A stretch of 8,590 nucleotides of DNA from Lachnospiraceae bacterium (GTDB lineage: Bacteria; Bacillota_A; Clostridia; Lachnospirales; Lachnospiraceae). A program made the position numbers and the translations under genes. Below, piece by piece: positions 7,456-8,590 of this stretch. The stretch spans positions 1 through 8,590 of the forward strand of contig JAGCAV010000327.1 of assembly GCA_017652545.1 (NCBI GenBank), given 5' to 3'. Within the stretch, counting starts at the first letter, position 1. Each line of letters opens with the position of its first letter. Under the pieces are notes generated by a model. That model made no database searches. It saw nothing but the letters and a program-made list of their open reading frames with translations, and was not told the origin of the DNA.

Positions 7456-7463
7456 CCCCTTTC
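7456..7463 (-). promoter_or_regulatory. Ribosome binding site of glmS
   Basis: GAAAGGGG on the coding strand ends 6 nt before ATG 7449-7447. It fills most of the 22-nt gap after the upstream gene, leaving no room for a separate promoter or ribozyme in the gap itself. Confidence 0.7.
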
Positions 7464-7471
7464 ATGTAGAA

Positions 7472-8590
7472 CTATATTTTCATTCTGGGATTTGCATATT
7501 TAAATGTATCAAAAGTACATGAAATGAGCGGTCTGGCAAGATGCGGGTCATAGACGACCACGTTAAAGCCTCTCCTCCTCTTTGCCCACTCTTTTCCTTC
7601 CGCCATGATCGAGATGTCAGCACCTTTGTCGCAGGCAGCTCCTGCGCTCCTGACCTCATAATTCATGAGGGCTGTCTGTCCCGGGATCACAACCGCCGCT
7701 CTTTCATCAGCCGCTTTCTGCACGCCGTCGGACGTGATCACGCCCGCGTAACTGCCCTGATAGGAAATATCCGCATCAAGCCCCAGCTTTCTGAGCGCCT
7801 CATGACCTTCCTCATCCAGTTTGAAGGCAGCGTCATCATAGACGGCCATCAGCACGGCATCTTCACCGGGTTCAAGCCCGCTCAGCGCCTCCAGGAAATC
7901 CTTGAAATAATCTGCCTGATACAGGATGATCTTTTTCTCCATATGGGCTTTATAGTATCCGAACAGTTCGGACTGGGCGTCCAGCATGGCATTGATCCTG
8001 CCTGAGCGCGGTTTCAGTCCGTAGCGGCTGACCATGTATTCGCCCAGATAATCTGTCCATACGCAGGCGCCTGCCACATTGAAGTGAATATAGTCGCTCA
8101 CATGTTCATCCACACGAAAGCCTGCCTGCTCCATCAGACAGTTCACATCCACATGATCGATCCTGTTTTCCTCGCAGACCTGATTGAGCGCTTCCAGCTT
8201 CTTGGGGTTGTCTTCAATAAACCCCGTCATGAGCAGGACGCTCACTCCCTTCTCCCTGCATGTCTCCCTGATCTCAAGCAGTTCCTTCACGTTTTCCGGG
8301 TTGATCTCATTGGATGTGCCGATTACGCCGTTGACCGCGTTGATGTCTGTCAGCATGACATTTCCGTTCATGCACACCGCGTCGCTGTATCCCAGAAAAT
8401 TCGCTTTCGTCAGCGCCTTCCACTGCGTGTGTCTGTCATACATCCGTGAAAAATACGCTTTCCAGTCCACAGCATTGTACTGCTCCCTGATCTGTTTGAG
8501 CGCTTTTCTTTTGATCCCCGCCGACCGTATGGAATCGAGGGCATAGTGAACGATCCCTTCTTCGCTGTTGATGATGTTCTCCCGGATGAA
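7472..8590 (-). CDS. SGNH-hydrolase-like protein with C-terminal permuted ILEI/FAM3-like domain, partial (5' end outside window)
   Basis: The frame stays open to the right edge, giving 372 visible residues and a TAG stop. GTG 8470 is the first start-type codon in the visible frame, but the 40 codons upstream (FIRENIINSEEGIVHY and on) read as normal protein, so it is probably internal. Visible residues 1-195 look like the later part of an SGNH fold of the DltD/AlgJ kind: a strand KGVSVLLMTGF, then VDVNCLMEQAGF, then DYIHFNVAGACVWTDYLGEYM with block-V D166 and H169. Block I and its Ser would lie outside the window. Residues about 228-363 form an ILEI/FAM3-like domain in swapped order: FKDFLEAL, VLMAVYDDAAFKLDEEG, ALRKLGL, then VRSAGAACDKGADISI, RRGFNVVVYDP and FDTF. 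The protein ends nine residues later. Beside an MBOAT gene, a role in acylating or deacylating an exported polymer is likely. The SGNH call is moderate because the N-terminus is missing; the link to the domain in the phosphoglycerol transferase is clear. Confidence 0.75.
   Translation of the reverse strand, partial: FIRENIINSEEGIVHYALDSIRSAGIKRKALKQIREQYNAVDWKAYFSRMYDRHTQWKALTKANFLGYSDAVCMNGNVMLTDINAVNGVIGTSNEINPENVKELLEIRETCREKGVSVLLMTGFIEDNPKKLEALNQVCEENRIDHVDVNCLMEQAGFRVDEHVSDYIHFNVAGACVWTDYLGEYMVSRYGLKPRSGRINAMLDAQSELFGYYKAHMEKKIILYQADYFKDFLEALSGLEPGEDAVLMAVYDDAAFKLDEEGHEALRKLGLDADISYQGSYAGVITSDGVQKAADERAAVVIPGQTALMNYEVRSAGAACDKGADISIMAEGKEWAKRRRGFNVVVYDPHLARPLISCTFDTFKYANPRMKI

Noticed and set aside
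7472..8470. GTG 8470 as the true start of the SGNH-like protein.
   Set aside because: The frame continues open for 40 codons to the window edge with normal protein-like sequence, and an SGNH protein would need its block I further upstream.

Overview
All coding sequence lies on the minus strand, so the genes are read from the right edge of the window to the left. GC content looks moderate, slightly above half, and codon use appears uniform. The protein types (Big_2 domains carrying Cys pairs, an OpgB/LTA-synthase-like enzyme with a short membrane part, a DltB/AlgI-type MBOAT protein, a GtrA protein) suggest a Firmicute of class Clostridia, probably Lachnospiraceae. That placement is inferred from protein style; no marker gene is present.

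Layout in transcription order: (1) 7472-8590, 3' part of an SGNH-hydrolase-like protein with a C-terminal ILEI/FAM3-like domain, whose start lies beyond the right edge; (2) 5581-7449, glmS, glucosamine-6-phosphate synthase; (3) 3035-5545, a membrane-anchored OpgB/MdoB-type phosphoglycerol transferase that also carries an ILEI/FAM3-like domain; (4) 1454-3031, an MBOAT O-acyltransferase; (5) 215-1381, a secreted SGNH/GDSL hydrolase with two Big_2 domains; (6) 1-211, the start of a GtrA-family membrane protein, cut by the left edge. Gaps are 3 to 72 nt. Two junctions (opgB-like/MBOAT and hydrolase/gtrA) have exactly 3 nt between stop and start, which suggests translational coupling. I see no convincing promoter, terminator, RNA gene, mobile element or CRISPR array, so the window looks like the inside of one long operon.

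The genes fit together as a cell-surface polymer decoration locus. GlmS supplies glucosamine-6-phosphate for amino sugars. GtrA proteins typically move lipid-linked sugars across the membrane. The OpgB-like enzyme would transfer phosphoglycerol outside the membrane. MBOAT plus SGNH proteins is the usual machinery for O-acylation of exported polymers (compare DltB/DltD, AlgI/AlgJ/AlgX, PatA/PatB).

The most unusual feature is that the phosphoglycerol transferase and the partial SGNH protein share a domain whose motifs match the ILEI/FAM3 family but in swapped order: the half that is C-terminal in FAM3 comes first, and the RG(F/I/L)N half follows. This looks like a circularly permuted ILEI domain, used twice in one operon and possibly acting as a glycan-binding or targeting module.
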